A stretch of 64,000 bases of DNA from Streptomyces sp. ISL-96 (lineage in GTDB: Bacteria > Actinomycetota > Actinomycetes > Streptomycetales > Streptomycetaceae), in assembly GCF_018614035.1 (NCBI RefSeq), contig NZ_JAGGPA010000005.1, positions 124,001 through 188,000 of the forward strand, written 5' to 3'. Below, in pieces: positions 26,149 to 33,913 of the stretch. The notes beneath the pieces are model-generated. The model was not told the DNA's origin. It searched no databases and saw nothing but the letters and a program-made list of their open reading frames with translations. How positions within the stretch are numbered: position 1 is the stretch's first letter; every line of letters starts with the position of its first letter. A program made the translations under genes and the position numbers.

Positions 26149-27918
26149 TCAGCGTGAGGATGCCTGGGGCGCCGCCCTCCTCCCGGGGAGGGTCACCCCG
26201 ATGTGTGGCGGTGTCCGGGCCGCGGGGTGCTTGCGAACGAAGGCCCTGCGCAGCGCGTGATAGGGGGCGTCCGGGTCCGAGAAGGTACGGAGCATGTGGG
26301 CCAGCTCCTCCTCCCGGTAGGAGACCAGCGGCTTGGCCGCCTCGTGCCGCTCCCGTTCGGCCTTCTTGGCCGCGATCCGCGCCTGCGTCGCGGATGAGGA
26401 CGCGAGCTGCGCGGCCAGGCGGCCGGTCTCGGCGGCGAAGTCCTGTGGCCCGCATTCGACCGTACGGTCCACCAAGCCGAGCCTCAGTCCTGCTGCGGCG
26501 CTCACCGGGAGGGCTTCCCGCATGAGCCTGTCGGCCACCGCGGGGCCCACCCGGCCGGGCAGCGTGTAAGTCCAGTACTCGGAGCCGTACAGGCCCATCA
26601 GGCGGTAGTGCGGGTTCAGCACCGCGCCCGTCCTGCACCACACCTCGTCCGCGGCCAGGGCCAGCATCACCCCGCCCGCGGCCGCATTCCCGCCCACGGC
26701 GGACACCACCAGCCGGTCGGTGCTCGTCAGGACGGCCTCCACCAGGTCGTCCATGGCGTTGATGTTGGCCCAGGACTCCGCGCCGGGGTCGTCGGCCGCC
26801 TCGATCACGTTCAGGTGGATCCCGTTGGAGAAGAAGTCCCGGCCACCGCCGAGTACCAGCACGGACGTGGGCCGAGAGGAGGCCATCCTGTATGCGCGCA
26901 GTAGACGGCGGCAGTGCGAGGGGCTCATGGCGCCGCTCGGGAAGGAGAAGGAGAGGAAGCCGACGGGGCCGTCCTCCCGGTAGCGGATGTCAGCCCAGGT
27001 TCGCAGGGAGGCGTCGGCGTCCGGCGGCGCGGGGTGTTCGCGCAGCCTGGGCAGGCTGTCGCCCAGGGCCAGAACGGCAGGGAGCTTGAACGTGGCCGGT
27101 CCGCCGGGTACGCGCCGCGGCCGCAGCTCCGGGATCCACACGGCGCCATCGGCGGTCGCCCGGCAGATTGCCCCTGACCTGGTGGCCAGCAGCTCCCCCG
27201 GGCGGCCGCGAAGGCCGTCCTCCGGGTGGCCGCCGTGCAGATACCACTCCCGGCCCAGCAGTTCGTCCAGCACGCCGGGGAACGAGTCGGCCGCACGCAG
27301 TTTGCGGACCACGGTCTCGGTCGCATCCGACTCCCAGCGGATGCGGCGCAGCCCCTGGTCGAAGTAGGCCCGACTGCGGGAGACACCCTCTTCGCCTCCG
27401 CCGGTCTGCGGCTGAGGCTGCGGCTGCGGCTGAGGCTGAGGCTGAGGCTGAGGAGAGAACGTACCCGAGGCGAAGCGCTCGACGGCCAGGAGGATCGCGG
27501 CCAGCGCGGCGTCGGACACCTCGTTGCGGTACAGGTCGCTCTTGCCCACGGGCGGCACCGGGCAGGCGACCGACGCCCAGACGTCGCCTGCGTCCATTTC
27601 GGCGTTGGCCTGCAGGACGGTCACTCCCCACCGGCTCACCTTCTCGTGGATCGCCCAATCGAGGGAGGACGGTCCGCGGTCACCGACGGGGCCCGGGTGC
27701 ACGATGAGGCACGTGTACGCCTCCCATACCTTTGGCGGGATGGCACTCTTCAACATGGGCGCCACGACGAGATCGGGCTGGTGGCGGGAGACGGCGTCCC
27801 ACAGGGGTACGCCCTGGAGGGCCAGCTCCACGGTCACGCTGTGCCCGTGGTCGCGCAGTTCCGCGTGGGCCCGTTGCGTCAGGCTGTTGAACGCGCTCGC
27901 GATGAGCAAGATGTGCAT
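26149..27918 (-). CDS. hypX: Hydrogenase maturation protein HypX/HoxX (formyltransferase-crotonase fusion)
   Basis: 589 aa. HypX makes the active-site CO from formyl-tetrahydrofolate under aerobic conditions, helping O2-tolerant hydrogenases mature. The N-terminal formyltransferase-like domain (residues 1-150) has VHPGPVGDRGPSSLDWAI. A linker of eight Pro-Gln repeats (156-171) precedes the C-terminal formyltransferase subdomain (about 178-280). The enoyl-CoA hydratase-like domain (about 310-590) has SVLVLGGGRDFFSNGIHLNV, AVGGNAAAGGVMLALAAD and NPHYRLMGLYGSEYWTY. The start is the ATG at 27916-27918 with GGGAG upstream; a longer frame to 27984 lacks a ribosome site. It is the first gene of the operon, 116 bp before the small subunit. 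Confidence 0.93.
   Translation of the reverse strand: MHILLIASAFNSLTQRAHAELRDHGHSVTVELALQGVPLWDAVSRHQPDLVVAPMLKSAIPPKVWEAYTCLIVHPGPVGDRGPSSLDWAIHEKVSRWGVTVLQANAEMDAGDVWASVACPVPPVGKSDLYRNEVSDAALAAILLAVERFASGTFSPQPQPQPQPQPQPQPQTGGGEEGVSRSRAYFDQGLRRIRWESDATETVVRKLRAADSFPGVLDELLGREWYLHGGHPEDGLRGRPGELLATRSGAICRATADGAVWIPELRPRRVPGGPATFKLPAVLALGDSLPRLREHPAPPDADASLRTWADIRYREDGPVGFLSFSFPSGAMSPSHCRRLLRAYRMASSRPTSVLVLGGGRDFFSNGIHLNVIEAADDPGAESWANINAMDDLVEAVLTSTDRLVVSAVGGNAAAGGVMLALAADEVWCRTGAVLNPHYRLMGLYGSEYWTYTLPGRVGPAVADRLMREALPVSAAAGLRLGLVDRTVECGPQDFAAETGRLAAQLASSSATQARIAAKKAERERHEAAKPLVSYREEELAHMLRTFSDPDAPYHALRRAFVRKHPAARTPPHIGVTLPGRRAAPQASSR
27406..27453 (-). repeat. Eight-unit hexanucleotide repeat encoding (Pro-Gln)8 in hypX
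   Basis: Eight tandem 6-bp units (CCTCAG/CCGCAG type on the coding strand) encode the Pro-Gln linker between two HypX domains. Perfect short units of this kind can change copy number by slippage without shifting the frame. Confidence 0.85.
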
Positions 27919-28555
27919 CGGCAGGCTCCCGGTGACCGGCGACTTCACGGCCAGGACGAGACCGGACCTGCTGGTGATGCTCAAGCACGCACGACGCGGT
28001 GCCGGCGAAGCCGGACCGGGGGGTCACCCGGAAGTGGGCACCGTGGCCGCCAATCGCGGCCCGCGCGGGGGTTCTCCGCGGCGGCTACAGGTTCGAAGGG
28101 GGATCCGTCTTTCCGCCGGGCGTCAGCCGACTGGCCCATCAGTGGATGTTGCTGCCCGTCCCGAGGTCCTGGATCTGCGCCAGAGCGTGGTGTGCCTGGG
28201 AGGTGAAGGGCTCGATGAGGCCTCAGGTAGGCACCGAAGCGGTTGACCGCGCTGCAGGACGGCTTTGATCAGTCCCTGACGGGTAGCACGGGATCAGCGG
28301 CTCCGTGATCTCCCACAACCTGTCCGGGCAATCCCACTCCTCCCCCTACCGAGGCCGACGACACGTCACGACATAGGACTCGGTCCAGGCGTCAGATGGT
28401 ACGCACGCGCACGCGCTCCCGAGCCCAACCGATTGCGCCGCCCGCCCCAAGACCGCGCCTGCCAGGTCGACGCCTACCGCGACCACGTCGGCGCCGCGCC
28501 GACGACCCCGGCGTGCCGGTCAAGCGCCTGCTCGACGAGATCCGCGACCTCGGAT
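27919..28555. other. 637-bp spacer with hydrogenase promoter region and transposase scraps
   Basis: Right end of the island. The hydrogenase operon promoter must lie in the first part on the minus strand, but I see no clear -35/-10 pair or palindrome. Further right are an IS5-like fragment (28262-28330, minus) and another transposase fragment (28440-28563, plus). No intact gene. Confidence 0.5.
28262..28330 (-). pseudogene. IS5-type transposase N-terminal fragment
   Basis: On the minus strand the segment reads PDRLWEITEPLIP, the usual N-terminal motif of IS5-group (DUF4096) transposases; the frame then degenerates. It is a short decayed piece, opposite in strand to the IS5-type remnant at the left end, so the island once had IS5-like elements near both ends. 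Confidence 0.5.
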
Positions 28556-28563
28556 ATGAAGGT
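28440..28563 (+). pseudogene. Transposase fragment abutting the right boundary repeat
   Basis: The frame at 28501-28563 reads VPVKRLLDEIRDLGYEG, resembling the helix-turn-helix region of IS21/ISL3-type transposases in which RLxxEIRxxGYxGSY precedes the DNA-binding loop. It is cut off exactly where the sdaA-derived repeat begins (about 28556). Upstream reading is in a different frame. Family assignment is tentative. Confidence 0.4.
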
Positions 28564-28689
28564 GAAGTACAAGGAGACCGCGCGCGGCGGCCTGGCGGTG
28601 AACATCATCGAGTGCTGAGCATCTGGGCCCTGACCAGCGCCTTCGCATCTTTCGGCGCTGTCAGGGCCCTTCCCTGCTCGCACGGCGGA
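28556..28689 (+). repeat. Right boundary repeat of island (attR-like, partial sdaA 3' end)
   Basis: Second copy of the sdaA 3' end: from ATG it codes for 20 residues ([17 protein letters not shown] after MKV) and a TGA at 28616-28618, followed by the same terminator. The first codons differ from sdaA (Met-Lys-Val against Met-Ser-Val) and other coding differences are third-position only. It has no upstream sdaA sequence, so it is a truncated copy created by integration or duplication. Confidence 0.85.
28626..28668 (+). terminator. Duplicated sdaA terminator in right boundary repeat
   Basis: GGCCCTGACCAGCGC (28626-28640) pairs with GCGCTGTCAGGGCC (28655-28668), the same structure as at 10950-10992 with a different loop. 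It faces the 3' end of the 699-aa gene on the other strand and may terminate it too. Confidence 0.8.
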
Positions 28690-28706
28690 GCCTCAATCCG
28701 CCTGGC

Positions 28707-30806
28707 TCAGTCCGGCTGGCTCAGACCGGTCAGCGTCTCCGGCACGAGGCGCAGGCCGCCCAGCGTCTTGCTGACCGACAGGACGAGCTCATCCGCCTTC
28801 GACTCGCTCAGGGCGCAGTCGATCCCGGCGTCCTTGGCCCGTGCGGCCAGTTCACGCAGACAGGCGCTGATGTCCTTGCTGCTGTCGGCCAGGTCCCGGA
28901 CCAACGCCTCAACTGCCTTGGTGAGGCGGGCTACTGCCTGGGCATCCGTCTCCAGGACGGGTTCCGCGGTGTCCTCAGGTGGCGGCGTCGAGCGCTGGTG
29001 GCTCTGCCCACCGGTCGCCTTGGGGAAGGCCCGGTTGAACCAGGCATGGTTCGCCGGATCGCTCTCCGGCTCCGGTTCACCCGTAGGCAGGATGCGGCGC
29101 GGGGCCCGGTCGCCCGCGTCCATCGCCGCCGCGAGCTCTCTCAGCAGCCCCACTGCCATGATGCGGTTGTGGCGCAGAGCGTTCAGGACATTCTTGACGC
29201 TGCGCCGTACACGGTTGGACTTGGTGCCGCCTTCCTCGTCGATCTGCCCGGCCAGCGATCCCCGGTCGGCGTCGATGAGGTCGAATGCCGCCAGCCAGTG
29301 CGCTGCCCGGAAAGTGACCAACTCTTCAAAGGCGGCGTCATCGGTATCGGCGGCCTTGAGCAGCTCGGTGAGCGGACGCCCGGAGAGCTCGAACCCCTTG
29401 CGGGCGTCGCGCTGGAAGATCTCGGCGACCCGGGGGTTCCACGGATACGGGTAACTCTGCGAGGTCAGTGCCGACCAGGCGCGGGCGCGCCGGTTGATGT
29501 CGGTCAGCTGCAAGGAGCCGGGTGCCACCTCACTGAGCGCATGCCGGATCAGTTCCCGCTTGGCCTTGCTCCCGCTGCCATCCCCCGGGAACAGTTCGGC
29601 AAGGAGCAGCATCGAGCGTGCGTCGCGCAGAGTGGAGACACTGTGCTCAGGCAGCTCGGGCAACCGGAAGGCCAGGGAATCTTGATCGAGTCGGCTGAGA
29701 GCTTCTGGTAGTGCGGCGATGGGAGCCGTTCCGGCGAGGACATCCGCAAGCCCCGTGTCCAGTACGCCGGCCGCTGCATACGCACCCAGGACGTTGCGGC
29801 CCAGGGCCCGAGCCCGGTCGTTGGGAGCGAACTCCAGCGGCGGATGCACATGGTCACGCCGGTTGCTGCCCTGGACGATGCTGTACAGCCGCTCAGGTGT
29901 CGGACAGCCGATCACCAGATGGGCCTGTACCTCCGCCACCTGCCGGGCGCGCAGAGCCGGGGCCATGGGGTCCGCCGCTCCACTGCGGGCCGCCTCTTGG
30001 TACTCGTCGTTGAGCTTCCTCGACAAGGCCCCGAGCCAGTAGTGGGGATTGACGGCGACGCCGGGCTTGTGGTACTGGCCCAGCGTTGCGAAAGGCACGC
30101 CGGTCAGCACCTGTGCGGAGGTGATCCCGAAGAGCTCCTGGCGCCGCATGGTGCGGTTGTTCCCTCGGACCGCCATCCAGCCCCAGTAGCCGTCCCCATG
30201 CTCCGCCGCCGGGGCATCGAGCCGGTGGTACTGCGGAACGAACATTCCTGGTTCCTGCTGTCCGTGGAGGGCGAGTTCCTCCAGCAGGTTGTGGGAGCGC
30301 GCACCGTCACGGTTCCGCAGCTCGTTGGCCGCCCACTCGATGTTGTCAGCCAGCCACTTCCGGCTGGGCGCGGCACTCTCCAGCGCGGCAAAACTCCGCT
30401 CCTCACCGTCCATGGAGATCCGCCGCCAGGGGCGCACGCTCGCAAGGGTGCGCCCCTGAGTACCCGACAGGTGTGCGACGGAATGCCACGCCGTGCTGAT
30501 CCGCTCGTTGGCCGGCCACACGACGCCACCGGCGCCGTGCATACGGACTTCGAGGACGAGCATCAGCCCCGAGTCCGTGCTGACTTGCGCGATGAGGTCG
30601 GGCCTGAGCCGGAGACCTCCTCCCGAACCGGCCCTGGTGACCAGCGCCTTCGGGCGGACGATGAACGGGGCTATGTTCTCCAGAGCGGCCCGGGGGACAT
30701 TTGCCCCCTCGGTCGCCAGGACAGCCTCAATCCAGCGCTCCTGCCACGCGCGATTGGACGGGAGGGGGTAGGGCGCCTCGTCACCGGGGCCGACGGGCAC
30801 GGACAT
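28707..30806 (-). CDS. 699-aa protein of unknown function with ParB-like motif
   Basis: Soluble, no signal peptide. The N-terminal part (about 1-140) has a possible nuclease-like strand pattern with LRPDLIAQVSTDSGLMLVLE and VWPANERISTAWHSVAHLSG. A region at about 190-230 reads MFVPQYHRLDAP then GWMAVRGNNRTMRRQELFGI, reminiscent of ParB/Srx-type domains (xGNNRTxxxxxL). The rest is helical, ending in a C-terminal region with coiled-coil character (ARLTKAVEALVRDLADSSKD). The ATG at 30804-30806 has GAGG seven bases upstream. The stop lies only 18 bp outside the island boundary. The next gene upstream is a small coiled-coil membrane protein on the same strand. No function can be assigned; a defence or plasmid-type role is possible. 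Confidence 0.75.
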   Translation of the reverse strand: MSVPVGPGDEAPYPLPSNRAWQERWIEAVLATEGANVPRAALENIAPFIVRPKALVTRAGSGGGLRLRPDLIAQVSTDSGLMLVLEVRMHGAGGVVWPANERISTAWHSVAHLSGTQGRTLASVRPWRRISMDGEERSFAALESAAPSRKWLADNIEWAANELRNRDGARSHNLLEELALHGQQEPGMFVPQYHRLDAPAAEHGDGYWGWMAVRGNNRTMRRQELFGITSAQVLTGVPFATLGQYHKPGVAVNPHYWLGALSRKLNDEYQEAARSGAADPMAPALRARQVAEVQAHLVIGCPTPERLYSIVQGSNRRDHVHPPLEFAPNDRARALGRNVLGAYAAAGVLDTGLADVLAGTAPIAALPEALSRLDQDSLAFRLPELPEHSVSTLRDARSMLLLAELFPGDGSGSKAKRELIRHALSEVAPGSLQLTDINRRARAWSALTSQSYPYPWNPRVAEIFQRDARKGFELSGRPLTELLKAADTDDAAFEELVTFRAAHWLAAFDLIDADRGSLAGQIDEEGGTKSNRVRRSVKNVLNALRHNRIMAVGLLRELAAAMDAGDRAPRRILPTGEPEPESDPANHAWFNRAFPKATGGQSHQRSTPPPEDTAEPVLETDAQAVARLTKAVEALVRDLADSSKDISACLRELAARAKDAGIDCALSESKADELVLSVSKTLGGLRLVPETLTGLSQPD

Positions 30807-30827
30807 GGGGAGACCTCGCGTTCCGGA

Positions 30828-31082
30828 TCAGGCGATGAACGTCGAAGCAATCGTCGTGACGACCGCAACGATCAGACCTACGAAAATCCGCATCACCAAG
30901 CGCTCACGCTCGGACGAACTCACCGACTGCTTCAGCTCTCTATTCTCGTCGAGCAGGGTCTCAGTCTGTGTCTGGAGTCTCGTAACGTCCTTCCTCAGCT
31001 CGCGGACTTCGTCGTAGATCGCGCCATGAGGGACGTACACACCCGACTCACGGTCGGGTACGGGCGGTTGAGGATATGTCAT
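30828..31082 (-). CDS. Small coiled-coil protein with C-terminal membrane helix
   Basis: 84 aa. A short proline-rich N-terminus, then a heptad region (YDEVRELRKDVTRLQTQTET then LLDENRELKQSVSSSERER), then a C-terminal hydrophobic segment IFVGLIVAVVTTIASTFIA. It would be a tail-anchored protein with a cytoplasmic coiled coil. The ATG at 31080-31082 has GGCGAGG five bases upstream; a GTG two codons earlier is less well placed. It lies 21 bp before the 699-aa gene on the same strand, so the two probably form an operon and may interact. Confidence 0.7.
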   Translation of the reverse strand: MTYPQPPVPDRESGVYVPHGAIYDEVRELRKDVTRLQTQTETLLDENRELKQSVSSSERERLVMRIFVGLIVAVVTTIASTFIA

Positions 31083-31534
31083 GAACACCTCGCCATACGC
31101 GGTGCGGCAAGTGCCGACCTGGCCACCGGCGCCCGGTCAGGCGCCGCAGACGGTGGGCCGGGCAACCTGCGTACGAGGTGGTCCAGTGCCACACTCCCTC
31201 ATGTCCGCCCGGAACGGCGACAGATGAAGAGACCGCTGTTCGATCCGCTCCCCCGGCGCGCCCGGCACCCACCCTTCGTGACGATGAAGTGGTTTGGCAC
31301 CAACTGGGCGTGATCCACCGGATGGTTCCGGCGAAGATCATGGGAGTGCGGGGCCGACATAAGCGCAGCATCCGCCGCCGAGTCTGCCACTCGCCCATCC
31401 CCGTCACACCGCATGTCGATTTCTGACCGAAGACGATCGACGCTTCGCGCGGCGAGTCGCGCAGGGACCGCCGCGTGCCTAGCAATAGGGGTTTACACTT
31501 TATAGAGGTGTACCCCTATTACTCAGGGAGTCTG
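31083..31534. other. Spacer between divergent accessory genes, with possible gene remnant
   Basis: About 450 bp. The plus-strand frame ending at 31426 reads VIHRMVPAKIMGVRGRHKRS then VCHSPIPVTPHVDF and stop, which looks like the decayed C-terminus of some protein, but I cannot name the family. Part of it must hold the promoters for both flanking genes. The inverted repeat at its right end is listed separately. Confidence 0.35.
31484..31520 (+). promoter_or_regulatory. AT-rich inverted repeat before the ATPase gene (candidate operator/promoter)
   Basis: AATAGGGGT (31484-31492) and ACCCCTATT (31512-31520) form a perfect 9-bp inverted repeat separated by 19 bases; CAC/GTG inside extends it. The spacer holds TTTACA and TATAGAGG, rare AT-rich words in this genome, and the GTG start follows 14 bp later. 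This suggests a promoter under control of a dimeric regulator. Confidence 0.5.
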
Positions 31535-33007
31535 GTGGACAAGCCCTCCGACATGTTCGACCGTGACTACGAATGGGCCGCGCTGCAACGTTTCATTACC
31601 GACTCGCAGCCCGGCGCCACCCTCGGCGTGGTCTCTGGCAGACGCCGACGGGGCAAAACGTTCTTGTTGGACGCGGCCTGCCGCGCTGCGGGGGGCTTCT
31701 ACTTCGGAGCCACCGAGGCCACGGACACCGAATCGCTACGCCGGATCAGCACAGCCCTGACGGAGCACTCGCGCCCCGCCAGCCCGTACCACTTCGCCAC
31801 GTGGGCCGAGGCCATCGACGCCTTGCTCGCGCTCGGCCGGGAACGTCCCGTCCCCGTGGTCATCGACGAGTTCCCGTACCTCGCCAAGGCCAACCCCGAG
31901 CTGCCCTCCCTGTTCCAGGAAGCTCTTCGGCCACTTCGTGAACAGCGCACCTCCTCCCGCTCCCGGCTGCTCCTGTGCGGCTCGGCACTGTCGTTCATGG
32001 GCAGACTCCTCGCCGGAAACGCTCCACTGCGAGGCCGCGCCGGCCTCGATCTCCTCGTGCACCCCCTCGACCACCGGCTCGCTGCCGACTTCTGGGAGAT
32101 CAGCGACCCGCGCCTCGCCCTGAAGGTCCACGCCGTCGTCGGCGGTACGCCCGCTTATCGTCGCGAATTCGCACGCGGTGACAGCCCCAGCGGCCCCGAC
32201 GACTTCGACAGCTGGGTCACCCGCACCGTTCTCAACCCCGAGACCCCACTGTTCCGCGAGGCCCGCTACCTCCTGGCAGAGGAACCCGATCTACGCGACA
32301 CGACCCTCTACCTGTCGGTCCTGGCCGCCGTTGCCGAAGGCAACGCGACCCGCGGCGGTATGGCCGGCTATCTCGAGCGCAAGGCCACCGACATCGCACA
32401 CCCCATCAACGTCCTCGAAGACGCCGGGCTGCTCCACCGCGACGCCGACGTCTTCCGCGAGAACCGGCCCACCTACCGCATCGCCGAGCCTCTCATCGCC
32501 TTCTACCACGCCATCATGCGCCCGGTCTGGGACCAGCTGGAGCGTCCCGGCAACGCCGCCCGCGTCTGGCAGGCCAGCCGTCGGCGCTTCACCAGTAACA
32601 TCCTCGGCCCGCACTTCGAACAGGTCTGCCGTGACTGGGCCTTGCACCACGCCGACCCCGACCGTCTCGGAGGACTGCCCGCCCGCGTCGGGCATGGCAT
32701 CGTCCACGACCCAAAGGCCCGCAAAGGGTACGAAGTCGACGTCGCCGCCATCGGCATCGCCGACGGCACCAAGGCCCCAATGCTGGCGATCGGCGAAGCC
32801 AAGTGGAACGACACCATGGGCATCGCCCACCTGGAGCGACTTCAGCACATCCGAGACCTCATCACCCAGGCCGGACGCTTCGACACCGCTCACACCCGCC
32901 TGCTCTGCTTCAGCGGAGCAGGATTCAACGATAAGCTCCGTGCGGCCGCCCAGACTTCCCCCGACGTCCAGCTCATCGATTTGGCCCAGCTGTACGGCCG
33001 CAACTGA
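31535..33007 (+). CDS. Archaeal-type AAA ATPase with C-terminal DUF234 nuclease-like domain
   Basis: 490 aa. The N-terminal ATPase domain has MFDRDYEWAALQRFI, a Walker A-like SGRRRRGKTFLLDAA (GRRRRGKT, matching the archaeal ATPase GRRRxGKT pattern), Walker B PVPVVIDEFPYLA, and sensor LLLCGSALSFMG. A winged helix (about 280-345, AVAEGNATRGGMAGYLERKA) is followed by a DUF234 domain with a nuclease-like strand EVDVAAIGI...MLAIGEAKWND (E-x-K type core). The GTG at 31535 has GGGAG four bases upstream. Known relatives are common accessory ATPases, often in or near mobile DNA; their targets are unknown. The gene is preceded by an AT-rich inverted repeat. Confidence 0.82.
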   Translation: MDKPSDMFDRDYEWAALQRFITDSQPGATLGVVSGRRRRGKTFLLDAACRAAGGFYFGATEATDTESLRRISTALTEHSRPASPYHFATWAEAIDALLALGRERPVPVVIDEFPYLAKANPELPSLFQEALRPLREQRTSSRSRLLLCGSALSFMGRLLAGNAPLRGRAGLDLLVHPLDHRLAADFWEISDPRLALKVHAVVGGTPAYRREFARGDSPSGPDDFDSWVTRTVLNPETPLFREARYLLAEEPDLRDTTLYLSVLAAVAEGNATRGGMAGYLERKATDIAHPINVLEDAGLLHRDADVFRENRPTYRIAEPLIAFYHAIMRPVWDQLERPGNAARVWQASRRRFTSNILGPHFEQVCRDWALHHADPDRLGGLPARVGHGIVHDPKARKGYEVDVAAIGIADGTKAPMLAIGEAKWNDTMGIAHLERLQHIRDLITQAGRFDTAHTRLLCFSGAGFNDKLRAAAQTSPDVQLIDLAQLYGRN

Positions 33008-33031
33008 GGGAGCCGGGGCCCTGGCTGCTGT

Positions 33032-33832
33032 TCAGGGCTTGCGGGCTACGCCGCTGTACATGGCCACCTCGGCCGGTACGCCGTTGGCGTCCGGCTCGGG
33101 GCGCCAGCGGCTGCACGACACCACGCCGGGGGGCAGGAGCTCCAGGCCGTCGAAGAAACGGGTGACCTGGCCGGGAGTGCGCTGGGTGAGCTTCGGGGTG
33201 CCGTGCTCGTTCCAGAACGCGACCGCCGCGTCCACATCGGGCATCGCCGGATCCGTGATCGTGTGCGAGAGGACCAGGTGGCTCCCGGACGGCAGCGCGT
33301 CCATCAGGCGGCTGACGATGCCGTACGCCTGGGCGTCGTCCTCCAGGAAGATGACCACGCCGAGCAGCACGAGCGCGACCGGCTGACTGAAGTCCAGGGT
33401 CTTCGCCGCGTGTTCCAGGATCCGGTCGACGTTGCGCAGGTCCTCGTCGAGGTAGTCGGTGCTCCCCTCGGGTGTGCTGGTGAGCAGGGCGCGTGCGTGG
33501 ACGAGCACCAGCGGGTCGTTGTCGACGTAGACGACGCGGGTTTCCGGTGCCAGCCGCTGGGCCACCTCGTGGGTGTTGTCGGCCGTCGGCAGGCCGGTGC
33601 CGATGTCGAGGAACTGCCGTATCCCGCAGTCGGCGACCAGATGCCGCACCGCCCGCCCGAGGAACAGCCGGTCCGCCTGGGCGTAGTCGCCGATGCCCGG
33701 GTGCAGTTTGCGGATCTGGTCACCGGCCTCCTGGTCGACCGGGTAGTTGTCCTTGCCGCCCAGCCAGTAGTTCCAGATCCGTGCCGTATGAGGCTGCGCG
33801 GTGTTGATCCTGTCGCGGTGCTGCTCGGCCAC
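33032..33832 (-). CDS. SAM-dependent methyltransferase, DUF574 type
   Basis: 266 aa. Matches the Streptomyces-expanded DUF574 (Methyltransf_19) family: EQHRDRINTAQPHTARIWNY, LGGKDNYPVD, then the SAM-binding strand QFLDIGTGLPT, the acidic strand VVYVDNDPLV, and VALVLLGVVIFLED. The GTG at 33830-33832 has AGGGGG four bases before it; a GTG at 33851-33853 is an alternative. The stop is convergent with the ATPase gene 24 bp away. The substrate is unknown in this family. Confidence 0.87.
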   Translation of the reverse strand: MAEQHRDRINTAQPHTARIWNYWLGGKDNYPVDQEAGDQIRKLHPGIGDYAQADRLFLGRAVRHLVADCGIRQFLDIGTGLPTADNTHEVAQRLAPETRVVYVDNDPLVLVHARALLTSTPEGSTDYLDEDLRNVDRILEHAAKTLDFSQPVALVLLGVVIFLEDDAQAYGIVSRLMDALPSGSHLVLSHTITDPAMPDVDAAVAFWNEHGTPKLTQRTPGQVTRFFDGLELLPPGVVSCSRWRPEPDANGVPAEVAMYSGVARKP

Positions 33833-33913
33833 GGGGCCCCCTTTTGGAGTCACGCTCAGTTCAAGGTCAACGCGCAGCCTATATAGGCGGGTTACGCCCC
33901 AGGACGGCAGGCT

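Larger units (their letters stand above)
10943..28689. mobile_element. Putative integrative island carrying a [NiFe]-hydrogenase operon
   Basis: About 17.7 kb lying between two direct copies of the sdaA 3' end plus terminator. This is the footprint left when an integrative element inserts into the 3' end of a protein-coding gene by site-specific recombination and rebuilds it. Inside are short repeats next to the left boundary, a decayed AbiE toxin-antitoxin module, IS5-type and other transposase fragments at both ends, and the complete hydrogenase cluster as cargo. No integrase, excisionase or conjugation gene remains, so the element is probably fixed. An alternative is a duplication created by homologous exchange with a relative; the third-codon divergence of the copies argues that one came from another lineage. 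Confidence 0.7.

Noticed and set aside
27406..27453. The hexanucleotide repeat as a CRISPR-like or regulatory array
   Set aside because: Units are contiguous, in frame and encode Pro-Gln inside hypX; there are no spacers.
28085..28100. AGGTTCGAAGGGGG, resembling a tRNA T-loop, which would explain an att site
   Set aside because: The flanking bases cannot form a T stem, and no acceptor or anticodon arm can be drawn; there is no tRNA here.
10943..28689. Idea that the boundary repeats are just two unrelated terminators
   Set aside because: The similarity covers 20 in-frame sdaA codons as well as the terminator and flank, which chance or terminator conservation cannot explain.
28707..33007. Extending the island to include the 699-aa gene and the ATPase
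   Set aside because: No third copy of the boundary repeat was found to the right, so these genes are treated as a separate accessory stretch.
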